Source: Arcticibacter sp041902385 (GTDB lineage Bacteria > Bacteroidota > Bacteroidia > Sphingobacteriales > Sphingobacteriaceae). From it: 64,000 nucleotides of DNA. The stretch is taken from NCBI RefSeq assembly GCF_041902385.1, contig NZ_CP169244.1, forward strand, positions 1,178,001 to 1,242,000. The letters are read 5' to 3'. Shown here piece by piece: positions 17,254 through 24,974 of the stretch. The position numbers and the translations under genes are program-made. The notes under the pieces are model-generated. The model did not search any database. It worked only from the letters and a program-made list of their open reading frames with translations, and was not told the DNA's origin. Each line of letters opens with the position of its first letter. Position 1 is the stretch's first letter.

Positions 17254-17880
17254 ATGAAAATGACAAGCGCTCAAAAGTCTCTCTGTTGCTTTTTCTTGCT
17301 GGCGATACTCCATTCGCTGCAGGCATTTCGTGATGCAGAAACAGGGCTGTATACTACCAGATGGGTACTTGTCAAAGGTGGATCGCTGGAAGTAAAAGGC
17401 AGCACCAATATTAACAACTTTACCTGTGGAATTACAGGATACAGCAATCCCGACACGATCGTGGTATTCCGGGCACCAGGCGACCGCGATGCGGTATCTC
17501 TCCGAGGAAGCCTCAGCCTCGACGTAAAGCTATTCGATTGCCGAAATCCGGTGATGACCGGAGACCTCCGAAAAACCCTTAAATCGAAGGATCATCCTAA
17601 ATTGAAAATCCGGTTCCTGTCGTTAAGCAAATTTCCCGACCTCTCTTCCCAGCCCGACAATATCCGGGGACTGGTTGACATTGAGCTGGCAGGTGTATCG
17701 AAACGGTTTGAAGTGAATTACAGGTTCTACAGAGACCAACAGAAAATTATCCGCCTCATTGGTGAAAGGGACGTCAATTTCACCGACTTTAATCTCAGCC
17801 CGCCGAGAAAACTAGGCGGTATGATTCAAACCGACAACAGACTTAGGGTACAGTTTCAGCTCGGCATGAAGGCACTCTGA
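17254..17880 (+). CDS. YceI-like secreted protein
   Basis: A 208-residue protein with a signal peptide (residues 1-25). The body follows the YceI pattern in diverged form: GSLEVKGSTNINNFTC at the start, a middle segment DLRKTLKSKDHPKLKIRF that aligns with the YceI SxxFxxxxxP strand, and FTDFNLSPPRKLGGMIQ at the end. I infer a periplasmic lipid-binding barrel. The stop is immediately next to the stop of the convergent gene, with no terminator visible. Confidence 0.75.
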   Translation: MKMTSAQKSLCCFFLLAILHSLQAFRDAETGLYTTRWVLVKGGSLEVKGSTNINNFTCGITGYSNPDTIVVFRAPGDRDAVSLRGSLSLDVKLFDCRNPVMTGDLRKTLKSKDHPKLKIRFLSLSKFPDLSSQPDNIRGLVDIELAGVSKRFEVNYRFYRDQQKIIRLIGERDVNFTDFNLSPPRKLGGMIQTDNRLRVQFQLGMKAL

Positions 17881-18288
17881 TCAGGGATTGATCTTTGCCA
17901 GGACAACTCCCGCTACTACCGCCTGAACAAAGCCATATAAAAACCAGCTCCCGACCATTGAAATAGTGATATCCATCGCGCTGAATGTGATCCACATAAC
18001 CGGCAGCAACGCTACTACCGCATATACGAAGCCAAATTCAAGCCCCCTTAATACAAATCCACCTTTAAATAAACCCTTAAACCGCTCCCAGAACCAGGCC
18101 AGAGCCAGACTAATAATAAACGCGTGCAGATAGAACATCACATCCCTGCTCCCGTCCGAATTAAACAACGGGTTATTGTAGTCCAGGAAGAGCTGCGGAA
18201 AAAACCGGATCGCCAGATACAGTCCTCCGTAACTGATCACAAACAAAACCACTCCTGCAATTAACCCCGATCCTACTATCTTCTTCAT
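17881..18288 (-). CDS. four-helix integral membrane protein, unknown function
   Basis: A 135-residue protein with four predicted membrane helices (about 6-28, 50-66, 78-101 and 108-131) and short loops. A WFWERFKGLFKGGF segment lies between helices two and three. I do not recognise the family. It is transcribed alone, convergent with the YceI-like gene. Confidence 0.7.
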   Translation of the reverse strand: MKKIVGSGLIAGVVLFVISYGGLYLAIRFFPQLFLDYNNPLFNSDGSRDVMFYLHAFIISLALAWFWERFKGLFKGGFVLRGLEFGFVYAVVALLPVMWITFSAMDITISMVGSWFLYGFVQAVVAGVVLAKINP

Positions 18289-18419
18289 TTTACCACTTTA
18301 GTTTTCATCACGACCAGCCTGATCGCTCTCGTCTAAAAATACAGCAAAAGGTTCAATCTTCCGTTAAAAACCCGAAAAACATTCACCTGCCCTGATCGGC
18401 AAACGTCGGGCAGAGTCAG

Positions 18420-18580
18420 TTCCCTGTGGCGTGTAAAACTTAGCGAAGCGAACTCATTGAGGCCTTTAAAAAGCAATTAATCATCTCAGTAACACAAATA
18501 CACTTTCTCCCAAAAACCCTTATGAGCTGCACTAAAAACGCGATGAAAGAGAGCTGAACGTTCCTTTTAATGATTGGAGA
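18420..18580. repeat. dispersed intergenic repeat, copy 3
   Basis: AAACTTAGCGAAGCGA, then ACTCATTGAGGCC and TTTAAAAAGCAATTAATC match copies 1 and 2, and are followed at 18517-18570 by the other half of the unit (TTATGAGCTGCACT and TGAACGTTCCTTT). This suggests a unit of about 150 bp in partial tandem. It lies in the 468-bp gap 18289-18756, where I see no gene. Confidence 0.65.
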
Positions 18581-18690
18581 AAAAAGCAATTTCCCAGCAA
18601 AACGCAAGTTCCAACAACAATCCTGACTGATAAACAGAGACTTACAATTCACTTTTTATTGCCTGTTTATTCTTAACATCAGTAGTTTAC

Positions 18691-18704
18691 ATGATCTTGA
18701 TCAT
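18691..18704 (+). promoter_or_regulatory. FNR/CRP-type palindrome upstream of the coiled-coil gene
   Basis: ATGATCTTGATCAT is a perfect inverted repeat with the TGAT-N4-ATCA geometry of CRP/FNR-family operators. It lies 53 nt before the ATG at 18757. The same core (TGATCAAGATCAT) occurs again at 19183-19195 at the end of that gene. Confidence 0.4.
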
Positions 18705-18756
18705 TCCCGGCGTAAAAAATTAAGCGGAAATTTATAATTATTAAAAAAATGTAGCC

Positions 18757-19185
18757 ATGAAAGCAGCTGTTATATCTTCAACTTACAACAAGGGGGCAAA
18801 CATCCAGTCCCTGTACCTTTCATCACGGAACTGGCTCTCTTACATCGAGTTCTTTGAAGACGAGATCAAGTTCCTGAAGAAGCTATTGATGAAATATTTC
18901 ATTTCCGAAATTAACGACGATAATGTAAACGCAATCCATCTCATCAATTCTGAGATCAAGCGGCTGGAAAGACAGAAAAACCAGGTTCTGAACGACATCT
19001 TTTGCTATCAGTCTAACTTAAAAGCAACACTGGAAGACATGATGCAGTTAAGCGAGCAGTACCTCACCGTTCAGCACAATAAGATCCAGGAGGAAGTAAA
19101 AGACCTTCAGCCAATACTCGACCATATCAAAGTAAGACTTTATAACCTGACCGAGCAGCAAATGAAAGACAGAAGGATGGAGTGA
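18757..19185 (+). CDS. cytoplasmic coiled-coil protein, unknown function
   Basis: A 142-residue, highly charged protein with no signal peptide or membrane segment. Residues 30-135 look like two long helices with heptad spacing (for example EIKFLKKLLMKYF, then EIKRLERQKNQVLND and LQPILDHIKVRLYNL), so an antiparallel coiled coil is likely. I do not recognise a family. A CRP/FNR-type palindrome lies in its promoter region, so oxygen or nitrosative control is possible but unproven. Confidence 0.75.
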   Translation: MKAAVISSTYNKGANIQSLYLSSRNWLSYIEFFEDEIKFLKKLLMKYFISEINDDNVNAIHLINSEIKRLERQKNQVLNDIFCYQSNLKATLEDMMQLSEQYLTVQHNKIQEEVKDLQPILDHIKVRLYNLTEQQMKDRRME

Positions 19186-19248
19186 TCAAGATCATCCCCC
19201 TTCTTTTCCCATTTTAAAATATTAGTCTTTCTTATGCTGTGATTATTC

Positions 19249-19256
19249 TACCTTTG
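19249..19256 (+). promoter_or_regulatory. candidate promoter of the MFS transporter transcript
   Basis: TACCTTTG is an exact TAnnTTTG match. It would start a transcript with a leader of about 155 nt before the transporter ATG at 19421, containing the short frame at 19264. Confidence 0.5.
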
Positions 19257-19263
19257 CAGTATT

Positions 19264-19299
19264 ATGAACACAATATCTGACCTTGTAGCGGACTGCTAA
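19264..19299 (+). CDS. possible 11-residue leader peptide before the MFS gene
   Basis: ATG at 19264 opens MNTISDLVADC and stops at TAA 19297-19299. It starts 8 nt after the -7 promoter element, so it would be the first frame on the transcript. The leader then runs another 120 nt to the drug-transporter start. Leader peptides control some antibiotic-resistance genes, but no alternative hairpins were worked out here. Confidence 0.25.
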   Translation: MNTISDLVADC

Positions 19300-19420
19300 C
19301 ATCCGTCTCCCCTTTGTCCTCTGCGACAAGTACTCTCATTTCATTATTTTATTATTAACAGTTGGCTGTTTTCTGCGTCTATACGCTGCGGGTAAAACGC
19401 CTTGACTAATACTGCTCATC

Positions 19421-20638
19421 ATGGGAAAATCAAAACAAGCTGCACTCGGATTCATATTTATTACCCTTCTGATCGATGTGATCGGCATGGGCATCATCAT
19501 ACCGGTATTCCCCAAACTCATCACTGAAATGATCCATGGCGATCTTAGCATCGCCTCTGAATACGGAGGCTGGCTTATGTTTGCCTACTCCTTCATGCAG
19601 TTCGTATTCGCTCCCGTTCTCGGCAACCTGAGCGATAAGTACGGACGAAGACCGGTCCTCCTGCTCTCCCTGCTCGGTTTCGGGCTAGACTATCTCTTCC
19701 TTGCCTTTGCCCCCTCCATCACCTGGCTCTTTGTCGGGCGGATCATTGCCGGAATTACAGGTGCCAGTTTTACCGCTGCCTCCGCTTATATCGCAGACAT
19801 CAGCACCCCGGAAAAAAGAGCTCAGAACTTTGGACTAATAGGCGCTGCCTTCGGACTCGGCTTTATTATCGGACCTGTACTCGGCGGCATTCTTGGTCAG
19901 TTCGGCTCACGCATCCCATTCCTGGTCGCAGCCGGCTTTAGCCTTCTCAACTTCCTGTACGGATTCTTCATTCTGCCTGAGTCACTCTCAAAAGAGGAGA
20001 GAAGACCTTTCGACATCAAGCGTGCAAATCCTCTTGGCTCGCTTAAACAGCTAAAAAGGTTTCCTGCTATCTCCGGGCTTATACTCTCACTGATCCTCGT
20101 TTATATTGCTGCTCACGCCGTACAGAGCACCTGGACATACTATGTGATGGAGAAATTTAACTGGAACGAGTCCTGGGTAGGTTACTCCCTTGGCTTCATC
20201 GGACTGCTGACCACTATTGTACAGGCGGGCCTGATCCGCCTGATCTTACCACGAATCGGTCAGGAAAAAGGCGTCTCTTTAGGTCTCATCCTTTACAGCG
20301 TGGCACTGCTCCTTTTTGGCCTGGCAACAAAAGAATGGATGATGTTTGCGTTTATCATCCCTTACACCCTCGGGGGAATAGCGGGACCTGCCCTGCAAGG
20401 AATAATATCAACACAGGTACAGTCAAACGAACAGGGCGAATTACAGGGAGGGCTCACCAGTCTCATGAGCGCCACCTCCATTGTCGGCCCGCCTCTCATG
20501 ACCACCACGTTTGCATATTTTACCGGACCAGACGCCCCTGTAAAGTTCTCAGGAGCACCTTTCGTACTCGGCTCAATTCTCATGCTTGCGGCAGCCCTGC
20601 TTTCAGTCCGGAGCTTCAGCAAAAGTAAGCCCTCATGA
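19421..20638 (+). CDS. MFS drug efflux transporter, TetA-like
   Basis: A 405-residue protein with about 12 membrane helices. Motif A between helices 2 and 3 reads GNLSDKYGRRPVLL (about 68-81). The helix 4-5 region GRIIAGITGASFTAASAYIAD, followed by GLGFIIGPVLGGILG, is typical of the TetA / multidrug H+ antiporter group. It probably exports a drug or metabolite by proton exchange; tetracycline specificity cannot be assumed. It stands alone with its own promoter and a long leader. Confidence 0.9.
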   Translation: MGKSKQAALGFIFITLLIDVIGMGIIIPVFPKLITEMIHGDLSIASEYGGWLMFAYSFMQFVFAPVLGNLSDKYGRRPVLLLSLLGFGLDYLFLAFAPSITWLFVGRIIAGITGASFTAASAYIADISTPEKRAQNFGLIGAAFGLGFIIGPVLGGILGQFGSRIPFLVAAGFSLLNFLYGFFILPESLSKEERRPFDIKRANPLGSLKQLKRFPAISGLILSLILVYIAAHAVQSTWTYYVMEKFNWNESWVGYSLGFIGLLTTIVQAGLIRLILPRIGQEKGVSLGLILYSVALLLFGLATKEWMMFAFIIPYTLGGIAGPALQGIISTQVQSNEQGELQGGLTSLMSATSIVGPPLMTTTFAYFTGPDAPVKFSGAPFVLGSILMLAAALLSVRSFSKSKPS

Positions 20639-20685
20639 TCCAGTATCACAAAAAGTGGCAACCGGATCAATATACTAACCTAAGA

Positions 20686-21273
20686 TCAGAGAGCAGGCAT
20701 CGCCCTGTTCTCCCTGTATTCCTCAAGCGTCCTGAAAACCTGATAAGGGAAATTATAAGGGAAGTTGCAGGCCTCCTTTTTTAAAGGCTTTTTATACGTA
20801 TCAGTCAAAGTATAGACCGAATCGACCACTTTAAAAGAGGAGTCATAGTATCTGATCGTGTTTTCCATGGCCGCTCCATGGGTACAACCGTTATTGAGAA
20901 AGTTATTAAGTCGCTGAAATGCGAACAGATTGCCTGTAGAATCGAAATAACTTTTGTAGGCAATAAACCATTCACTCGTCTTGCTAAAAGGAAGTTCCGC
21001 GATATAAACAATACGCCCCTTATGATCCTTCAAAACGTTATAAGTCGTTTCAATGTCCTGCGGGTACCGCTTATTCTCCACCCGCACCAGATCGTGCTGC
21101 CCTTTTACCTTCGCCAGGACCAGTAATGATTTGTCGGAGATCAGGCGATCGGTCTCATACTTTTGCTTTTCTAACTGCCTGGAAATATCGTTATTGTCGC
21201 CCCCTTGTTTTGAATTGCTGCAGGCAGCGAGCGCCAGCATCCCAACAACACCGGCTAAGTAAAACCCTTTCAT
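20686..21273 (-). CDS. lipoprotein of unknown function
   Basis: A 195-residue protein with a lipoprotein signal (LALAAC, Cys18). The mature part starts with a charged linker (SNSKQGGDNNDISRQLEKQK), then mixed strand/helix sequence with two cysteines late in the chain (NNGCTHG and KEACNFPYNF). I do not recognise the family. It stands alone, convergent with the MFS gene. Confidence 0.7.
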   Translation of the reverse strand: MKGFYLAGVVGMLALAACSNSKQGGDNNDISRQLEKQKYETDRLISDKSLLVLAKVKGQHDLVRVENKRYPQDIETTYNVLKDHKGRIVYIAELPFSKTSEWFIAYKSYFDSTGNLFAFQRLNNFLNNGCTHGAAMENTIRYYDSSFKVVDSVYTLTDTYKKPLKKEACNFPYNFPYQVFRTLEEYRENRAMPAL

Positions 21274-21555
21274 ATTACATTTCTATAATTTGAGCGGTCA
21301 AATTACTCTTTTTTCGCCAAAATGCATTCGTGTTTAGAAGCGTATTCATCGCTTTTCTTTCCCAATATGCACGTCTAAAGAGCATGATTGTGCATTACTA
21401 TTTACCCTAAGCAAGGCCAGGTACGAAGAAATCTGAAGCATCAGCCAACCTGTATGCCATGAAAGCCAGAGCAATAGCAGAAACCTTATTTGCCGATTGA
21501 CGTATTATCTTTAACTTGCGTACAAAAAAACATATACAACACATATACATTACGA

Positions 21556-22812
21556 TTGACATTTCACGATTTTAATTTTGAAGAGCCGCTGCTTGAAGGA
21601 GTTTTAAGCATGGGCTATAAGGAACCGACTCCTATCCAGCAGGAAGCGATCCCCGTTATACTCAAGGGCCAGGATTTAATAGCCTGCGCACAAACCGGAA
21701 CCGGAAAAACGGCATCATACCTGTTACCGGTCATTAATCAGATCGTATCGGCAGAGAAAGGGTACACCCATACGCTCATCCTGGCGCCAACACGCGAGCT
21801 TGCGCAACAGATCGACCAGCAGGTCGAGGGTCTGGGGTATTTCACTGGTGTAAGCTCCGTTGCAGTGTACGGAGGGGGCGATGGAATTATCTATAGCCAG
21901 CAGCAAAGGGCCATGCGCGATGGCGTTGAAATTGTGATCGCCACACCGGGTCGCCTCATCGCACACCTCAATGCCGGAGCTTTTAAACCAGACCAGCTCA
22001 AGTGCCTGATCCTGGACGAAGCCGACAGAATGCTTGATATGGGTTTCATTGACGACATTATGCGTATTATCAGCTACCTGCCCAAAAAGCGGCAGACGCT
22101 GCTTTTTTCCGCTACAATGCCTCCAAAGATCCGTTCTCTCGCCCGGTCAGTAATGAGTAACCCTTTTCAGATCAATCTGGCCGTTTCTCAGCCCGCTCAG
22201 GGCATCGACCAGCAGATCTATAAGGTGTCTGACGATCAGAAGATCCCGCTGATCAGCCTATTGCTCCAGCAGAAGGAATACAAAAGCGTCATCATCTTTG
22301 CTTCTACCAAAGAGAAAGTAAAAGCCTTATACAAGGCATTAAAAAGAACGAAAGTACAGGTAGAGGCTTTCCACTCTGACCTCGAACAGGCCGAACGCGA
22401 ACAGATCATGCTCGCCTTCCGCAACAGGCAGCTTCAGGTACTGATCGGTACAGACGTCATCTCAAGAGGGATCGATATTGAAGGCATTAGCCTTGTCATT
22501 AATTTCGATGCACCTGGAGACGCAGAAGATTACATTCACAGGATCGGGAGAACAGCCCGCGCGGAAACTACAGGAACAGCAATCACGCTCGTCAATGAAA
22601 GAGACCAAAGGAGGCTGCTGAATATCGAGCAGCTGATCGGCAGAGAGATCACCTTAAAACCCCTTCCGCCCGAAGTAGGTCAGCAGGTAGAATTTAAGCC
22701 GCTCAATAGTTCGGGCAAAAAGCGCAAAAAACCAGGCTTCCAGAAATCTAAAAATAACAAAAAGAATCAAGGCGCTCGCAAACCCCGGCCACAGGGAGAA
22801 ACGAAACAGTAG
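21556..22812 (+). CDS. DEAD-box RNA helicase, RhlE-like
   Basis: A 418-residue helicase with all core motifs: Q motif (PTPIQQEAIP), I (AQTGTGKT), Ia (PTRELAQQ), II (DEADRMLD), III (SATMPPKI), V (GTDVISRGIDIEG) and VI (HRIGRTAR). The C-terminal tail is basic and rich in K/N/R (SSGKKRKKPGFQKSK), as in RhlE-type helicases. I set the start at TTG 21556 because it gives the family-typical TFHDFNF opening. Longer translation from 21490 lacks family character. It unwinds RNA duplexes in ribosome assembly or mRNA decay. Confidence 0.92.
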   Translation: MTFHDFNFEEPLLEGVLSMGYKEPTPIQQEAIPVILKGQDLIACAQTGTGKTASYLLPVINQIVSAEKGYTHTLILAPTRELAQQIDQQVEGLGYFTGVSSVAVYGGGDGIIYSQQQRAMRDGVEIVIATPGRLIAHLNAGAFKPDQLKCLILDEADRMLDMGFIDDIMRIISYLPKKRQTLLFSATMPPKIRSLARSVMSNPFQINLAVSQPAQGIDQQIYKVSDDQKIPLISLLLQQKEYKSVIIFASTKEKVKALYKALKRTKVQVEAFHSDLEQAEREQIMLAFRNRQLQVLIGTDVISRGIDIEGISLVINFDAPGDAEDYIHRIGRTARAETTGTAITLVNERDQRRLLNIEQLIGREITLKPLPPEVGQQVEFKPLNSSGKKRKKPGFQKSKNNKKNQGARKPRPQGETKQ

Positions 22813-22859
22813 CCTTATGGCATCATTTTGGCAGAGTTGTTAGTAAACACTCTATCAAA

Positions 22860-23660
22860 ATGGAAAATATCACAAACAAGCATGCGCTTATAACCGGTGC
22901 AACCAGTGGCATCGGTTATGAGCTTGCGAAGCTTTTCGCCCAAAACAACTACAATCTCATTATTGTCGCCCGCAACGAGGCCGACCTGACCCAGATTGCT
23001 TCCGAGCTTACCATGCAGTATCGGATATCTGTAGTTCCTATCGCCAAAGATCTTTTCGGTAAAGAAGCAGCCTTCGAACTGTACAATCAGGTAAAAGAGA
23101 CAGGACTGCAGGTTGATGTCCTTGTAAACGATGCAGGACAGGGACAATTTGGACTGTTCGTTGAAACAGACATCGCACGGGATCTGGAGATCATCCAGCT
23201 TAACATCTCGTCACTAACCGTTCTTACGAAACTCTTCCTTAAGGACATGGTATCAAGAAACAGCGGTAAAATTCTGCAGCTCGCCTCCATTGCAGGAAAA
23301 GTACCCGGTCCCTATCAGGCCGTTTACCATGCTACCAAGGCCTATGTTCTCTCTCTGTCAGAGGCGCTTCACAACGAGCTTAAAGATACTAATATTACGG
23401 TTACGGCCTTACTTCCCGGAGCAACCGACACCGATTTCTTTGCCAAGGCAGATGGAGAGGACGCTACCATCGTGCAGGAAGGCTCCTTGTCTGACCCCGC
23501 CAAAGTAGCAGAAGATGGCTACCAGGCGTTGATGAACGGAGAGACGAAGGTGATCTCAGGGCTTAAAAACAAGGCACAGATGGCCATGTCAGCCGTCATG
23601 CCCGACAGCATGGTCGCTGAAAACATGCGGAAGCAAAATGAGCCGAGCAAAAAGTCTTAA
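22860..23660 (+). CDS. short-chain dehydrogenase/reductase (SDR)
   Basis: A 266-residue classical SDR. The cofactor motif TGATSGIG is at residues 12-19, the NDAG motif is near 87-91, the catalytic Ser is in LASIAGK, and Tyr156/Lys160 are in YHATK. The C-terminal PGATDTDFF segment is typical. The substrate is not readable. It lies 47 bp after the helicase gene and is followed by a long hairpin. Confidence 0.92.
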   Translation: MENITNKHALITGATSGIGYELAKLFAQNNYNLIIVARNEADLTQIASELTMQYRISVVPIAKDLFGKEAAFELYNQVKETGLQVDVLVNDAGQGQFGLFVETDIARDLEIIQLNISSLTVLTKLFLKDMVSRNSGKILQLASIAGKVPGPYQAVYHATKAYVLSLSEALHNELKDTNITVTALLPGATDTDFFAKADGEDATIVQEGSLSDPAKVAEDGYQALMNGETKVISGLKNKAQMAMSAVMPDSMVAENMRKQNEPSKKS

Positions 23661-23693
23661 AGCAGAAATAGCCAGAAGAAGCAGGTGACTTAT

Positions 23694-23772
23694 AAAAGAC
23701 ATTATCATTCATCATCTTATCAAAGCAGGTATTAAACAATAAGAGACATGAGTTCTGATAATGTCTTTTTTT
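23694..23772 (+). terminator. long-loop terminator after the SDR gene
   Basis: AAAAGACATTATCA (23694-23707) pairs with TGATAATGTCTTTT (23756-23769), followed by more T. The loop is about 48 nt, unusually long for an intrinsic terminator. Confidence 0.5.
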
Positions 23773-23845
23773 AGGTCGCTTTGGAACCGCCATTCCGAAT
23801 GTCCACATCGTTTTTTATATATTAGTCCCTTCAAGCACTTAATTT

Positions 23846-24373
23846 ATGAAAGATAATTTAGGAATCGGATCGAGAGTACAGCACGAGAAATACGGCAAGG
23901 GCGTGGTCATCAATGTTCGCTCTGACGCCTTCCTCATCACTTTTATTGACGGCGGTTATAAAGAATTACCAGTAGATGAGCCGCTTGAAGTACTCGATGA
24001 GATGGTTCCCGATACCGACATGGTAAGTGCCTACGAAGTAGAGCAAACATTAAAGAAGCTTCTCCGTCGCTGGTCTGACGTCACAGAAACAGTACCGCTC
24101 GGCGACAAATGGAAAAACGGCAAAATGATCCTGTACCCGGGGAACACCGGGCTGGCGCCAAAGGAAGTGCCCATCGACCAGTTCTTCAACAAGATCGTGA
24201 TGGTCAGAGACCGTCTAAGAGTGATGGAACAACGCATTAACAGCAGTAATCTCGACAACGAAGAAAAGGTGAACCTGCAACAGTACATCACACGCATCTA
24301 CGGAAGTCTCACCACGTTCAATGTGTTGTTTAAATACAAAGAAGACCAGTTTATAGGAGAAAAAGGAGCATAG
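23846..24373 (+). CDS. conserved hypothetical protein with SH3-like N-terminus
   Basis: A 175-residue cytoplasmic protein. The first 50 residues (GIGSRVQHEKYGKGVVINV, then FLITFIDGGYKELPVD) look like a small beta-barrel of the kind found at the ends of UvrD/PcrA-type helicases. The rest is helical (RRWSDVTETVPLGDKW, then RDRLRVMEQRINSSNL). I have no firm name for it. It is 5 bp upstream of the next gene and probably co-transcribed with it. Confidence 0.75.
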   Translation: MKDNLGIGSRVQHEKYGKGVVINVRSDAFLITFIDGGYKELPVDEPLEVLDEMVPDTDMVSAYEVEQTLKKLLRRWSDVTETVPLGDKWKNGKMILYPGNTGLAPKEVPIDQFFNKIVMVRDRLRVMEQRINSSNLDNEEKVNLQQYITRIYGSLTTFNVLFKYKEDQFIGEKGA

Positions 24374-24377
24374 ATGC

Positions 24378-24881
24378 ATGTCGCAGCCCCAAACGCTTTT
24401 ATTAAAAGCAAAGATCCAGCTTGAGAAGTTCCCAGGAAAGGGAGGGTGGACCTTTATCCGGATTCCCGAGTTAAACAAGCAAGGCCGTAGACGGCTCGGA
24501 ATGCTGAAAGCCAGCGGGCAGATAGACACCTTTGACCTCGGTGAGGTGAACCTGATGCCAATGGGAACAGGCCGCTTATTTCTGCCGGTAAATGCAAAGA
24601 TGAGAAAAGCAATCGGCAAACAGGAAGGCGACTGGGTAGATGTAACACTGTACGTGGCCGGCGAGCCGGATCCCTCCCCCATCACAGAAGAAGAATTCCT
24701 CCTTTGCCTTCAGGACGCCCCCGAAGCCTACGAAAAATACCGTCAGCAAAGCCCGGAACAACGCAGCACATGCTTCCAATGGGTCCTCGAATCAAAAGAC
24801 CCAAACCAGCAGGCCGAGCGAGTTGCTGAACTGATTAACCGGTTACTCCAGAATAGCGGCTTGCCTAAGAGCCTTAAGTAA
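24378..24881 (+). CDS. DUF1905 / YdeI-type protein
   Basis: A 167-residue protein. Residues 5-100 fit DUF1905 (KAKIQLEKFPGKGGWTFIRIP, then GRLFLPVNAKMRKAIGKQEGDWVDV), a small barrel. The C-terminus fits the YdeI/OmpD-associated helical tail (LQDAPEAYEKYRQQSPEQ, then QAERVAELINRLLQ). The function of this family is unclear. It follows the previous gene by 4 bp. The gap 24882-24974 shows nothing of note. Confidence 0.82.
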   Translation: MSQPQTLLLKAKIQLEKFPGKGGWTFIRIPELNKQGRRRLGMLKASGQIDTFDLGEVNLMPMGTGRLFLPVNAKMRKAIGKQEGDWVDVTLYVAGEPDPSPITEEEFLLCLQDAPEAYEKYRQQSPEQRSTCFQWVLESKDPNQQAERVAELINRLLQNSGLPKSLK

Positions 24882-24974
24882 CACAATAGCCGGTTATCCA
24901 ATGCTTCAGGAGCCAATGGCTAAACCAATTCACGGTCGTATTTTATAAAAAACCATCCTGCATTTTAAATTCTT

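Noticed and set aside
18380..18420. Terminator at CTGCCC/GGGCAG
   Set aside because: The stem is only six base pairs and has no T tract on either strand.
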